DNA of 64,000 nt from Roridomyces roridus (lineage: Eukaryota > Basidiomycota > Agaricomycetes > Agaricales > Mycenaceae), in the NCBI GenBank assembly GCA_029378245.1, contig JARKIF010000002.1:3286001-3350000 (forward strand), in the 5' to 3' direction. Below the pieces are notes generated by a model. That model ran no database searches. It was given only the letters and a program-made list of their open reading frames with translations, and was not told where the DNA came from. This document shows, in pieces, positions 45,811 through 56,515 of this stretch. Both the position numbers and the translations under genes were made by a program. Every line of letters starts with the position of its first letter. Within the stretch, counting starts at the first letter, position 1.

Positions 45811-47496
45811 CTATGCCCACGAATCACCGCACAAGTCGAGATATCGGTCGGGGATCATGGCGCGGCAGAAGGAATAAAACGTGGAGAAGAGAGCGATATT
45901 CATACCCTGAGCGCGAAGAGTTTCCTTCCGGTCCAACATGCTTCGCGACGTAGAGAGACCCATGCAATACAAGTTGACCTTGCGCCAACCTCGTCCGACA
46001 TGCAACTGGGATTCGAGCATGCGCATGAACGAATTCTGGTCAAGCAAGGGGGGGTTGCGTTGGGAATCCAAGTCCGGCGGAGCCTCCAAGCCGAGTGAAA
46101 CGCAGGTCAGCGATGGAAAGCTCGACGTGGCTTCGGAATCGGAAGAGAGAGCCGCTAGGAACTGCTGAGCAGATTCTATGAGGGCAAATGCGCCAAACTC
46201 CGTTATTGTCGGCGCTGCACGGAGGAGCTCGGTAACGTCGTCAACAGAAAGCGTTTCCACGACGATCAGCTTCTGCAATTTGGGCAGCCGCTTCAGCATC
46301 GATTGCAGTGAGGGTAGTGCAGTCGGTTGCTTGCCGCAATGATATAATTCGAGAAGGGCTGGAGTCTCGAAGAAGTCCAGCACGGGGACTCGTTCGGCGA
46401 AGGAAAAGGAAAGGCGGAGGAGATTCGGGAGTTGGATGCGGGGGGTGTCGGGCGACAGTGGTTCGTCATATTGATGTATATGCAAAGCACAATCGACGAG
46501 ATGTGAGGCCAATCGAAGGGAGGGCAGGTCGCTCACGTCCAGACTAGTCTTGTATCGTAAAAGTTGGTCGTATGGCAGAGGGAAGCTCGACCCATCCCCG
46601 TATTCTCCCGAGTTGACGGTTGCTACCCGCAAATTGGGACAAACCTTGAAGGCATTCCCCACGAAGTCATCGTCTGCGGTGATGTAAACGTCCAGAGACC
46701 GCAAGAGCGGAAGATTCCCGTGCGTATCGAGACCATAAAGGAATGATGCCGGGCCTACAATCTCCAGGGTTTCCCAACGGCGACAATGTGTCTGTAAGAT
46801 GCCAAGGGCTGCCTCTTCCGGGTCGTCACAATTCGAGTCTCTTCCTTTCATGTACTCGTACAGAGCCTGGAATCGAATGACGAGCGGCATCTGCCCAGAG
46901 CGCTCGAGATGAGTTTCCAGTCTTTGGCGCCTCCCCTCAAAGTCTGTCTCATTGAAATCCGGACCGTCGTCAAAGTCGAGGTCTATTTCTGCCCACATTG
47001 ATGGGGTAGACAACGCAATCGCGCGCCAACGACTGCAGACGGCACTGACACTCCACGGACCCGCCATTTCGGAATCCAGCAAGTTGCCCGTCCCGACGAA
47101 GGCGAAGATTGACGAAAGGATCTCTGTTGGGATGCGACGAAGGGAGGAAACTGCGCCTTCGTGTTTCCGTATCTCTGGATCCAGCCAGTCTCGCTCTGCG
47201 ACCGCCTTATCGAGCGCAGCCTTGAGGACAGAGATTTTGGAATCGAGACGCGCTCTACGTGGCATTGCACGCGAGAGAAAGTCGCGGAGGGAGGGAAAAT
47301 GGATGTCGGAGGGAGGGTCGTTGGAGTCTAGCAGTTTACGGGGAGTGTCGCTCGGGTCGAAGGGTGGCTCGTTTTCGAAGACCCAAGTCAGAGTTTCGGG
47401 GCTCGGAGAGGCAGCATTGGGGGCTACAATGAGAAAAGATGGGTCCATAGACGGTATCTTATCGACGGGAAGCGCACCAGACGACTGGGAGGCCAT
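45811..47496 (-). CDS. F-box protein of the classical Agaricomycete type
   Basis: A single exon of 561 residues from ATG 47496 (MASQSSGALPVDKIPSMDPS). A coiled-coil segment (RARLDSKISVLKAALDKAVA) precedes the F-box LRRIPTEILSSIFAFVG, followed by WSVSAVCSRWRAIALSTPSM and WAEIDLDFDD. The rest is leucine-rich repeat-like (LPLLRSLDVYI, LPSLQSMLKRLPKLQKLIVV). This arrangement, coiled coil then F-box then W-x-V-S-x-V-C-x-x-W, is the abundant mushroom F-box type and is not related in detail to the MH-x-C family elsewhere in the window. No intron is needed and the frame is intact. It is a probable SCF substrate receptor with unknown substrate. Confidence 0.88.
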   Translation of the reverse strand: MASQSSGALPVDKIPSMDPSFLIVAPNAASPSPETLTWVFENEPPFDPSDTPRKLLDSNDPPSDIHFPSLRDFLSRAMPRRARLDSKISVLKAALDKAVAERDWLDPEIRKHEGAVSSLRRIPTEILSSIFAFVGTGNLLDSEMAGPWSVSAVCSRWRAIALSTPSMWAEIDLDFDDGPDFNETDFEGRRQRLETHLERSGQMPLVIRFQALYEYMKGRDSNCDDPEEAALGILQTHCRRWETLEIVGPASFLYGLDTHGNLPLLRSLDVYITADDDFVGNAFKVCPNLRVATVNSGEYGDGSSFPLPYDQLLRYKTSLDVSDLPSLRLASHLVDCALHIHQYDEPLSPDTPRIQLPNLLRLSFSFAERVPVLDFFETPALLELYHCGKQPTALPSLQSMLKRLPKLQKLIVVETLSVDDVTELLRAAPTITEFGAFALIESAQQFLAALSSDSEATSSFPSLTCVSLGLEAPPDLDSQRNPPLLDQNSFMRMLESQLHVGRGWRKVNLYCMGLSTSRSMLDRKETLRAQGMNIALFSTFYSFCRAMIPDRYLDLCGDSWA

Positions 47497-49734
47497 TTGA
47501 CGGGTAAATCGACCAAGACTGATGGTTTGGGACAAGGGTGGCACAAACAAACAAGCACGACGCGTCTAACTGGCAAATACTATCTAAGCAGTCGGTTTTC
47601 TGCTCGTAGCCTCCAAAACAGAAACGAGATGGCCAAACAACATGTACGCGCAATTGCCAGAGCTATCGCAGTCCGGTTTCCTGGCCACATGTCCAGCCTC
47701 CAGCTACCACCACCAGGTCCCGACTTCCTCCGCCGAGGTCCGTAGTGACTCTGCACCCCCGGGGCTGTATCCGTCGCATTCACGTTACTGCAATCGCAGT
47801 ATAGAGATCCCCGTCCATTGGCGGGGCTCCGTAGCCACGTTGTCTACGGACTTTCGTCGCTTCATACAGCGGCGCAGGATGAGGTGGGAAGAGAGCCGGA
47901 GCGCCGTTCATCGAAGCCCCGCGGTATGCGGTGAAGGCCTTGGGAACGCGGTGAAACAGCCCGAAGATGAGAGCTCAGCGCTCAGGCTCGTAGAGCTCCA
48001 AGAGTCGGCTCCATGTTACCGAAGCTGCGGACGATTGGGCACGCGGATGGAGTGTGGGAGTCCCCTCGACGGCGTGAAGGATGGGGTCTGTAATGCCGCC
48101 CTATGGGACGCGCATGAGCACGCACCCGGCCGGAGGTCTGTCTGCATTCACGCGGGGGCACTGACGCAGTGAGAGATTACGAAGGGCTGATTGCTCCTTC
48201 TACTGGCATTTCCGCGCTCGCAGCTGCTTCCACCCACTTTCCCTCCCCCTGTGGCCCGCCCTGACAGAATGTGGCGCCGCTGAAGTCACCCGACATCATC
48301 AATGGCCAAGCCGAGATTGGGGCAGCCGATTCCGAGGAGCAAGGCGTCTGGTGGATCAGGTTTCCGCTCGTCGTGGAGAATCGGTACCACAACGCCAAGG
48401 GCAAATACATAGAGCGGCGGCGCTGCCGGGCCAGCACCTCTTCGCCTTTCCCTCTAAACGGTCTGACGAAAATCGAGCCGGGAGGCCTCTTATAAGACAT
48501 GTAGCAGGAGGAGGCGTGCTTCAGGTGAGGACCGGTGATCACGACCATCTAGCGGAGATGAGTTATAGAGCAGCAAATGCGGGTATTCCACTGACCTTGC
48601 GTCCGACTATCGCGTCATCGCTGAGTTTTTCACCAGAGCCGGGGTGGGTCCCTTGGCCGCACGTTCTACTCGTCCGACCTCACTGCCCAACTCGACCACA
48701 TCAAGCATGTCGTCCCCTTGTCGGTAAGGTCGCCGCGAATGTATTCTTTCCGGTACTAATGCCCGAGACACGAGTGCGAGAAGAGCCGTAGGGCCCGCCA
48801 AGCTTCAGCCGAGCAGGCATGAACGCGGCAAGGATATGGCATGGGTACAACGCTCTGGGCCCTTGCTGACGGGCGAGACGTCGCAGGGATCGGCGAATGT
48901 GGACGATTGCTGGCCGCGGGCGGAAGCGGGGATTATAGAGAGGGTTTCGGAGCTTGAGAAAATGGTCGGAAAGAAGCCGGAAGCGCAAGCGCAGGTACTG
49001 TACTCACCTTTAGGCTTGGCGCACTTCAGACAGATTCTCCGCCCACTCAAATCGTCCCTTCAAACCATGCTGACCTGTCCACCTCTCCCGAGCCGGGAGC
49101 GTGGAGTATGGGGTGCTTGGCCCGGCGTCACTGAGCCACCAAACGCGACGTGGATCAAGGCTACACTGAAGCTCGTTAGGCCAATAGATGAGATGGGTAG
49201 CGTACTGAAGTACTCACCCAGCTAGTAGTGCTACTCTGGCGTCACATCCAATCTCTTTCGTCGTGTTTTTGAAGCCACAGCAAGTCGTCAAAGAGAGCTC
49301 CTAGGCAAACCAGGTCCATTGCACCGGTAGAAGAGCATGAGCATGCGATATCGGTGCATGCGCGTAAAGTGGCCCGAAGACTCTGACAAGAGTGTGAGTC
49401 AGTGGATGCAGAACGAGCTTTTCATCCGTGGTGCCGAGGACGATGGCGCAGTCTACAGAGGTGACATCCCAGCAGCCACACGACGCTAAGTAGTTCCGGA
49501 GTGCTCCCGCGGTGGCATGGACTGTCGGTCTTCAGGAGAGTCTCCACGCACAGAATTGGGTCGCAGACTCACCTTGTACTCCGCCATGACCGTCAAAATC
49601 CTTTTTCTCCCGCATCCCAATTCGTGGAGAGCTGTGAGCCTGGACTGAAGAGCGTATCGAGGTGGTCGGGACCGAATTCGTCATAATTTTGATCCGCCGC
49701 GCGTAAGTATTAGTTCTGCCTTCTTCAAACCACC
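47497..49734. other. 2.2-kb stretch with exon-like fragments but no supported gene
   Basis: No complete gene could be built. Several plus-strand pieces look protein-like: about 48536-48620 (EMSYRAANAGIPLTLRPTIA), about 48650-48720 (GRTFYSSDLTAQLDHIKHVV, one frame away), and 48836-48990 (GIIERVSELEKMVGKKPEAQ, followed by a GT). They lie in conflicting frames, which suggests a decayed gene of unknown family. Confidence 0.35.
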
Positions 49735-52542
49735 ATGTCGACCTCCACCGCCAAATCGCGGAAACTGCCCGCCCAATCTTGCGATCGATGTCGCACACGG
49801 AAATGTAGGATCAACTCTTGTCTCTGGAGTAAAATAACTGAATATTCCAACGCGCAGCTCGATGTGAGCAGCCCTACTTACGATCCGCCAGTGGTCAAAT
49901 TACGAATTACGCAGGTGACGGCTCTACCATGCTCGGAAGCCAATGCAGTTACTGTCTCGACCTGGGAGAACCGTGTACTTATGATCGGCCTTCAGAAAAG
50001 CGGGGACCCAAGAAGAGGTAAGTTTCAAGCAAATCTTGAAGATGTCGCCCTCAACCGAGGCCAAAGACTCGTCGAAGAACTGCAACACAAGATCGCGATC
50101 CTAGAATCCAAGTTAAGAACACTATCTGTCTGCTCTCTGTGCTCCCAGCCTCTTCAGTCGACATTCGAGGCCTCGTCGAGTTCCCCTGATTCGGAAACTG
50201 GCAAATCCAAGTCATTGTCCGAGGATTCCCCAGAGCCTGAAGAGGAGATTTCGGAGCAACTTATTGACTGGATGAGCCACTTGCACATCTCGACTGGATT
50301 TCTCAAATTCCGGGACAACTTTTACGGATCGGCGAGCACCGTGAAACTCGTCCAGGATGCTCTCACTGTACGCGTGCACTCGGAAATGCGTACATTGGCC
50401 GTGATACTTCGTTCCAGATCAAAGAAAAATATCTTGGGCATTCAACCATAAGAAATCCGCGTCTCAGGCGTCCGATGTATTGGGGCCAACTTCCTGTGCG
50501 TCTCATCGTTCCATCCAGGGCTGAACTTATTGGCACTACAGTGGGAAATGGAATGCTACTTCAAGCCCAAATGCTACACCTATCCTTCGCCCGACTTGAT
50601 AGACCATCTGGTAAAACTGTACTTCACCAAGGTCCATCCCACTTTCCCGGTCCTGCATCGCCCGACATTTGAACGGGACGTTGCAGCGGAGCTGCAACTA
50701 ACCCACCCGAGTTTTGGGCAAGTACTACTCGCTGTTTTGGCTACTGGAGCGCTCGTGAGTGCCCCTTTGCGCCGCTTGTAATCTCATTAAACCTTTGTAG
50801 CATTCAGACGACCCCCGCGTCATGATTGAGGGGAACCCGCTCTCATCTGGCTTCCCATTCATCAGTCAAATACAAATCGTGCCGAATATACTCGAGCCCA
50901 CCGTCTACGATGCTCAATTCTACAGTGTACGCCTAGCTTACTTTTGGTTTCGTTTTGCTCATTTTGGTCCCAGCTGATGGCATACTTCTCGCTCGGAGGC
51001 TCCTCCTCCCACCTGCCCTGGGTTTATCTGGTCTCTTTTTCATTGATATCGCTGAATAACGCTCACAAGTGTCCAGGGACTTGGTGTCCGTGTCGTCCAG
51101 TTCCACGGCCAGTTCCTGCGGGCAGATGGGAAGCCTAAACTCGAGGACGAGCTGTGGAATCGGGCCTTTTGGTACATTCTATCTCTCGCTGAAGTAGCTG
51201 AAGACACATGCTACATCCAGGTCAATATTCATTTTGGACGGCTGGTTATCTGCCTCCTTTGGCCGCACGCCGGCTCTCCGTCCAAAGGAGTAAGTCTCAC
51301 ATTTCTTGCGCCACGTGATTTTCACATTCCATTCCAAGGTATGATGTCGATCCTCCGCTGGAAGTCGACGACGAGTACTGGGATAGTGGATTCGTTCAAC
51401 CTCTGGGAAAACCTTCCTCCCTCTCCTTCTTCGTCCACTTTGTACGCCTCTTCGAGGTGCGCGAACCCTTGTCCCCACATTCATAAATACACTAACACAT
51501 GCCCGCAGATTTTGGGAGAAGCTCTCCGTCGACTGCATGCCTCCAAGGCGTTAAAGACCCGATTGGGTTGGACTGCAGAACAAGAGCAGCAGACCGTTGC
51601 GGAACTAGACTCACTAATGCAAGATTTGCTCGATTCCATACCCACGCATCGTAAACGACACTTCTTCTTCCATGAAATCTCTTCCGACTTTTTCAGTACG
51701 TTGGGATCCCGTGAACTTACAAGACAGGTTCATTGACCAGTCTGCGCTACTTCACTCCACGTACTATTGGCTGCAAATAACTGTAGGTCTAATCTATGTC
51801 CCGGCAAATGATGTCCCGGCAAATGACTTACAGCTCCCAGATCCACCGGCCTTATATCCACCAGCGCACCCCATCCGCCGGGCCTTCCCTTTTCATCTGC
51901 CTGACGGCCGCGCGTTCTGCTTTGGGTGTTCTCGATTCGTGGATGCGCAGGCCGCAGTGCATTGCCAACTACTTTCTTCAGGTGCGTGCGAGTCGCGCGC
52001 CGCTCGAAATGCATATGTAATCTCTGCAGACACCCACCTTCATATTCTCACTTGTCCTCCTCCTCAATATCTTCGCCAATAGAGGCGCTGGCGTCGCCAT
52101 AGACGCGGACAAAGATCTTGCTCGCATCAAGACAGCTGCAGAGCTTTTCAAAGCTTGCGAGACGACGTGAGTAATCTACACGACCACAAAAAAGGTGATT
52201 CAGCTTTGTGTAGATGGCAGAAATCTGGCCGCCTGTGGGAACTCTTGCAAGAGCTCCAGTCCTTCAGCAGCGAGGCAGATCCCCTGCATGAATATGCGCG
52301 TTCTGATCCTTTTGCGAACGGCAACCTGCGTCCTGGAATCTCCATCGAGCAGTTGCTTTTTGAGACGGACGACTTGGCCGGTGGGGGTGGGTGGAATGGG
52401 TCCGCTGCGGATCTCTTTATGCCGTTTTGGCCGGCTGCGACGACTGAACTCATGTGCGTGTAGTTTCCGAGTTGTTTGCTCTTTGCTAACCCGTTGATGG
52501 AATACCAGTAACATGGATGCATGGGATGCCTCCCCTGAATGA
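49735..52542 (+). CDS. Zn2Cys6 transcription factor, array copy 5 (inverted)
   Basis: Seventeen exons were resolved: 49735-49804, 49858-49863, 49915-50017, 50067-50367, 50418-50495, 50542-50754, 50801-50926, 50974-51030, 51077-51171, 51221-51289, 51339-51456, 51509-51650, 51697-51782, 51841-51981, 52030-52166, 52214-52453, 52509-52542. All phases close to give 671 residues. The zinc cluster is CDRCRTRKSRC, DGSTMLGSQCSYCLDLGEPC; exon 2 has only six bases (CTCGAT) and begins and ends inside codons. Next come LVEELQHKIAILESKL and the fungal_trans domain (WEMECYFKPKCYTYPSPDLI, VHPTFPVLHRPTF, LPWVYL, KLEDELWNRAFW). The C-terminus is acidic and Gly-rich (GISIEQLLFETDDLAGGGGW). It is the only array copy on the plus strand and faces a DUF6533-type gene tail-to-t­ail, 114 bases between the stops. 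Confidence 0.88.
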
Positions 52543-52656
52543 CAAAATCGACTCTGTAGCATCCCTTCGGCGGACTTCTCTAACGAAACCTATCAAGCGT
52601 CCAATTGAATTTTAGTTTACATTATTACTTTACTACAACATGGACGTGGGGGTGAT

Positions 52657-53783
52657 CTAACATGAGACCGGAAAGTCCATAGGCATGGATAAAGGAAGAA
52701 CAGGACCCTTGGTTGTTGTATCCGGCCCTCCATGCTCAGCATGGTTTTCTTCGCCGGCAAAACGAACACTGGAAGCCGACCGCGGGATCGTAAACAAATC
52801 CGGGCTAATAATATCGAGTGGCACGGACGCCTCGCGGGCGGCGTGGAGCGTCGCGTTTCGGTACACTCTACAGGCCATGATGCTCGATAGAGCGATGTTG
52901 GGAATGGAGAGCATTCCGTGGTAGATGGGGCTGATGCCGGGGATGTAGAGCATGCAGAGCGTTACAAGGTTGCTCACGACTGTGACCCTGTCAAGTTGCT
53001 CAAGATACGCGGCTGGTATAAGAAAAGGATCCGCACATGAAGTATTTTTGCCCATCCGTGAACAAGACCCGGGAGAAAGCGGGCAGACTGAGTCCCTGGA
53101 AACCGAACAAAGCCTTGACGCTCTCTTTCCTGGTGTGCTTGGTACGGCTGTTTGCGAGCAGGCGGAGAGAAATGGCGAGAAAGACGGCGGTGTCGTTCAC
53201 AGGGAGGATTCCCGCTGCGCTCACGTACGGCAACACTTTGGTGATGACGCAGACTTTGCCAATGGGATGCAGAGACGCGCCGGAGCCTATCGGCACTGTG
53301 ATACTCCCTCCCAGAACCGCTGCACACATGAATCCGAATACGGCGGTGATCACCTGGTGGCCGCCGTAGATCGCCCGCACTCGGAAGAAGAAGAGAAGGG
53401 AGAGGGAGAAACAGGCGACGGGGTAGAAGCTTTCAATAATCAGCAAGGCAGTATTGCAATCTGGGATTGGATGCGCTGACAATATTCAGAATCAATAAAG
53501 GCGAAAGGGACTCGACACACTTGCAAAGATCGTGAATCCAATAACATAAACCAGCGATGCGATCCTTGTTGATGCATATGCCAACGCAGAAAGTCGCAAT
53601 TTGTGCTTGAACAGAATCGCATAGTCGTCTGCGAGGTTGTTCAGAACGTCCCACACGATCACCTTTGCAAAGTCAGCCAACTGGACATGAGTAGTGGAAT
53701 GTACTTACCGCTGAGGACGCGACGAGCACCCAGCCCGAGACTTGAATTTCCGACACGATTTGTGGAGGTAGTTCCTCTGCCAT
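52657..53783 (-). CDS. DUF6533-type multi-pass membrane protein, copy 2 (start uncertain)
   Basis: Exons 53662-53521, 53475-53037 and 52987-52657 give the family body: VIVWDVLNNLADDYAILFKH, then SLVYVIGFTIFA, LLFFFRVRAIYGGHQVITAV, LFTDGQKYFM, IYHGMLSIPNIALSSIMACR and VYRNATLH, ending in a Pro-rich cytosolic-looking tail. Exon 2 is exactly 142 nt, as in copy 1 (29335-30468), and its splice phases match. The first exon is a problem: the family-like frame (IVSEIQVSGWVLVASSA) has no ATG, while ATG 53783 lies one frame away (MAEELPPQ), consistent with loss of one base near 53760. Unless another start exists, the 5' end may be broken. Unlike copy 1 it has no fourth intron. Confidence 0.7.
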
Positions 53784-56348
53784 TGGGTCGGGGGGCCAAG
53801 GGGCGGGCTAGGGCTTCCTAGATCATATTTATGCCCTGCGCGCGTCCAATTAGTGAGGTCTTGTGTCAAGGGCATTCCCACCGCAAAGATACTTGTTGCT
53901 AGCACCTGCCGACGGCCTGGCCCTCCGCTTTGTCGCCACAAATCCGTGGATGTTGAAATAGGACGGAAACTAAGGCCGAAAAGTGGAATGTTGGAACGAG
54001 AGAAAGCCGATGCAGGTTAGGCGTCCGCCGACATACAGTCCCGGCAGCCAAAACAGGCCGACGAAGGTTGGACAGGCCGAGACGACAAGAAGCACAAGAA
54101 GTTGATGAAAGTGTGGGAAAATTAGACATCCCGTCGCTGAGTGCTGAGCACTGATACTCGTTTTGGAAAGCCCTCTCAGGCTGTCTGCCACTCACCCGTG
54201 CCCGCGGCGGGGTAGATGTGCAATACCCGCTTACTTACCGGCTTGTCTGATTGTTCGAGTTTCATTCGGCCCATGACATGGGTCTGAAGATGGGTCGATG
54301 TACCCCAGCCCAGAGCACAGTGTCTCCCATTCGGTGGGCGGGCAGACCAACGCGAGCGACGGCATGTCGCGTGCAAAAGGTCTCGCGGCGCTTGGCATTG
54401 GATACAAGCAGGCAAATGATTCCCCAAATTTCCACATGGACGTCGTGGAGATCATTGGTGGCGCGACAGCGACCTTCCATGAGCGTGGACCAACAAGGGT
54501 GGCACGGGAAGACGGGAAGTGATAGACGCAAGGAGATCAAGTTCACCATTTGTGATGCTTCAGAGGGTGGGATAAAGGGCTCATTGTAAGGAATACAGAG
54601 ACCAGAATGCTGAAGAATGCTGAGCGAATCCCAATTTTGCTGGAAGACAAGAATCAAGTTTGCCGAATTCTTTGACTTGCTAAACGCGATCCCGGGCCGG
54701 GGCTGAATTTCCGTAGGAACTTTCCCCATCGAGGCTTGGACAAAGAATCGGAGTCGCTGACCTCGGAGAGTTAGGCCTGGACCAAGCTTGTTGTTGAGCT
54801 GGAGCGTGGACAGGACAATCCTGGGAAGAACTTGGAGTTCATTGAATGAGACTGGATTCGGAAGAGTTGAGGGTCAAGATCAGGCCCGAATTTACACGTG
54901 ACACATCGCGTACGCCAAGATGGTCCGTGCGCGCTCCTGCCATATAAAAGCAGCTTGCCAACATTGAAGCAACTCATACTTACCTTGATGGCATACGCCC
55001 CTTCACATCCCTGGGTGTATGGGCCGTAGGAACACTCCATAGCACGGCGACCCTGTCCATACAGAGTGGGCTTGCGGTTTGTATGGGCTTCGGCTCATGC
55101 ACCGTCCCAATATTTTCCTGCCCACCACGGCCACTCGGCTGGGTGGGCCTTTTTTTATGCCGGGCTGCGGCGCTAACCCTAACCCTAATTACATCAATGT
55201 ATCATTGTGGTTGCCGTTCTGTTGCAATTGGGCGTTGATTGGGCGTCAATATTGAATCGTTGGTCCACATAAAGCTCGGTGTCACCCGGCCCCGGTCGGC
55301 CAAATGTGAGAATTGTATGTGCTCGGCGACGGCTATAAGACGTTCAGGTTGGTTGTCATTCTCGAACTCATCCGCCTCGTGGTGTTCCTTCCGCGATCCC
55401 GACTTGCTTGCATCCACATCACGGCTTCGCAGTCCGGACTGCAGTTCCAAATTTACAACCTGGCTTGGGCCGGGCCAACGCCAGTGTTTTGATTGCCTCA
55501 GGTTTTTCGCCAGAGCGATCGCCCTACCTCCTTGCTTTTTTGGTGGCCGCTGACAATTGTCCTCGTACTTAACACTCGGAAATTCTATGAATTCTGGGAA
55601 TTGGGAGCTCGTTCCATATCATAGATTGGTAGTAGATTAGTACGTTCTGGCCATGGTACTGTCTAAGACTGGCAAACGGCCCTTGCCCAACATCCAGATC
55701 GAGTTCTCACGATAACGAACGTCGGCGACCCGAAGCTTCACGAAAATGAAGAGTCGTACACAACCACATGAGGGATGACGACCGTCGGTTAGTGCAGATG
55801 CCCCTATCAGTAAGTGGAAAATTCTTCGAGGTTCCCCATCATTATGAGAGAATGAGGCGTGGCGTTTAACGGAACATCATTAGCAACCCTGCGGGTAGAA
55901 TCAAGGTAGAATTCATGCGGCGTTCGTGAACTTTATTTGAAGATGCGACCGACAAGCGGAGTTGAAGTTCAACTTCAGCTACGGGTTTTCTCAGGCTGAC
56001 GGGTTTTCGTGAATTTCTCGCCCATCCGTCGACAAGGGAGAGTTGAAGGGAAATCTTACGGCTCATGTTGCAAAGGTTATTCATGGTTGGAAAGTTCCTC
56101 CGCAGCACTCAGCGGGATTGGCGGTGCACGGAGCATCACTGGCCGTTGAATTTTCGGCGAGGGTTTTCGTGATTTTCTGGCTCAGACGCCAAGAAGCGGC
56201 GTTCAGGTAGACGTGGGATGATCTTTGTTTGGTAAGCAGCCGGACTCGGACGTGCACTGCCACGCTACCTATCTCCTTCCGATACCCCATCTTTTTGCGT
56301 GCCGATTGAACGCCGGCACGATCCTATGGCACATCGTTTTCTTCTCCG
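53784..56348. other. 2.6-kb gene-poor stretch
   Basis: No gene is supported. The longest frame is on the minus strand (54262-54729, 156 codons) and has no motif. The stretch contains a short telomere-like repeat (55173-55188) and locally palindromic words such as GAAGTTCAACTTC near 55960, but no bounded element was recognised. Confidence 0.4.
55173..55188. repeat. interstitial telomere-like repeat (CTAACCCTAACCCTAA)
   Basis: Sixteen bases with just over two and a half units of CCCTAA, the telomeric repeat of most filamentous fungi. A run this short can arise by chance or by break repair; it is not an end of a chromosome here, since genes continue on both sides. Confidence 0.4.
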
Positions 56349-56356
56349 TATAAATA
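56349..56356 (+). promoter_or_regulatory. TATA-box-like element
   Basis: TATAAATA lies about 160 bases before the ATG at 56516. It is a plausible promoter element for the Zn2Cys6 gene downstream, by position only. Confidence 0.35.
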
Positions 56357-56515
56357 TGAGCCAGCGATTCTGCCTCATCTCCATTCCCTAACCTCTTCAT
56401 CCCGCCGCCCCGAGCTCTGTCTACGTTTAATCTGCGTCCGAGTCACTCGTCGGCCCTTGTGCAAGACTGCAAGTTGGCTTGGAAGCGACAGCCTGACTTG
56501 ACTACTGCGCACATT

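Noticed and set aside
54262..54729. Minus-strand open frame of 156 codons
   Set aside because: No recognisable domain, and no neighbouring exons could be joined to it.
55173..55188. Chromosome end suggested by CCCTAA repeats
   Set aside because: Fewer than three units, and genes continue on both sides, so it is at most an interstitial remnant.
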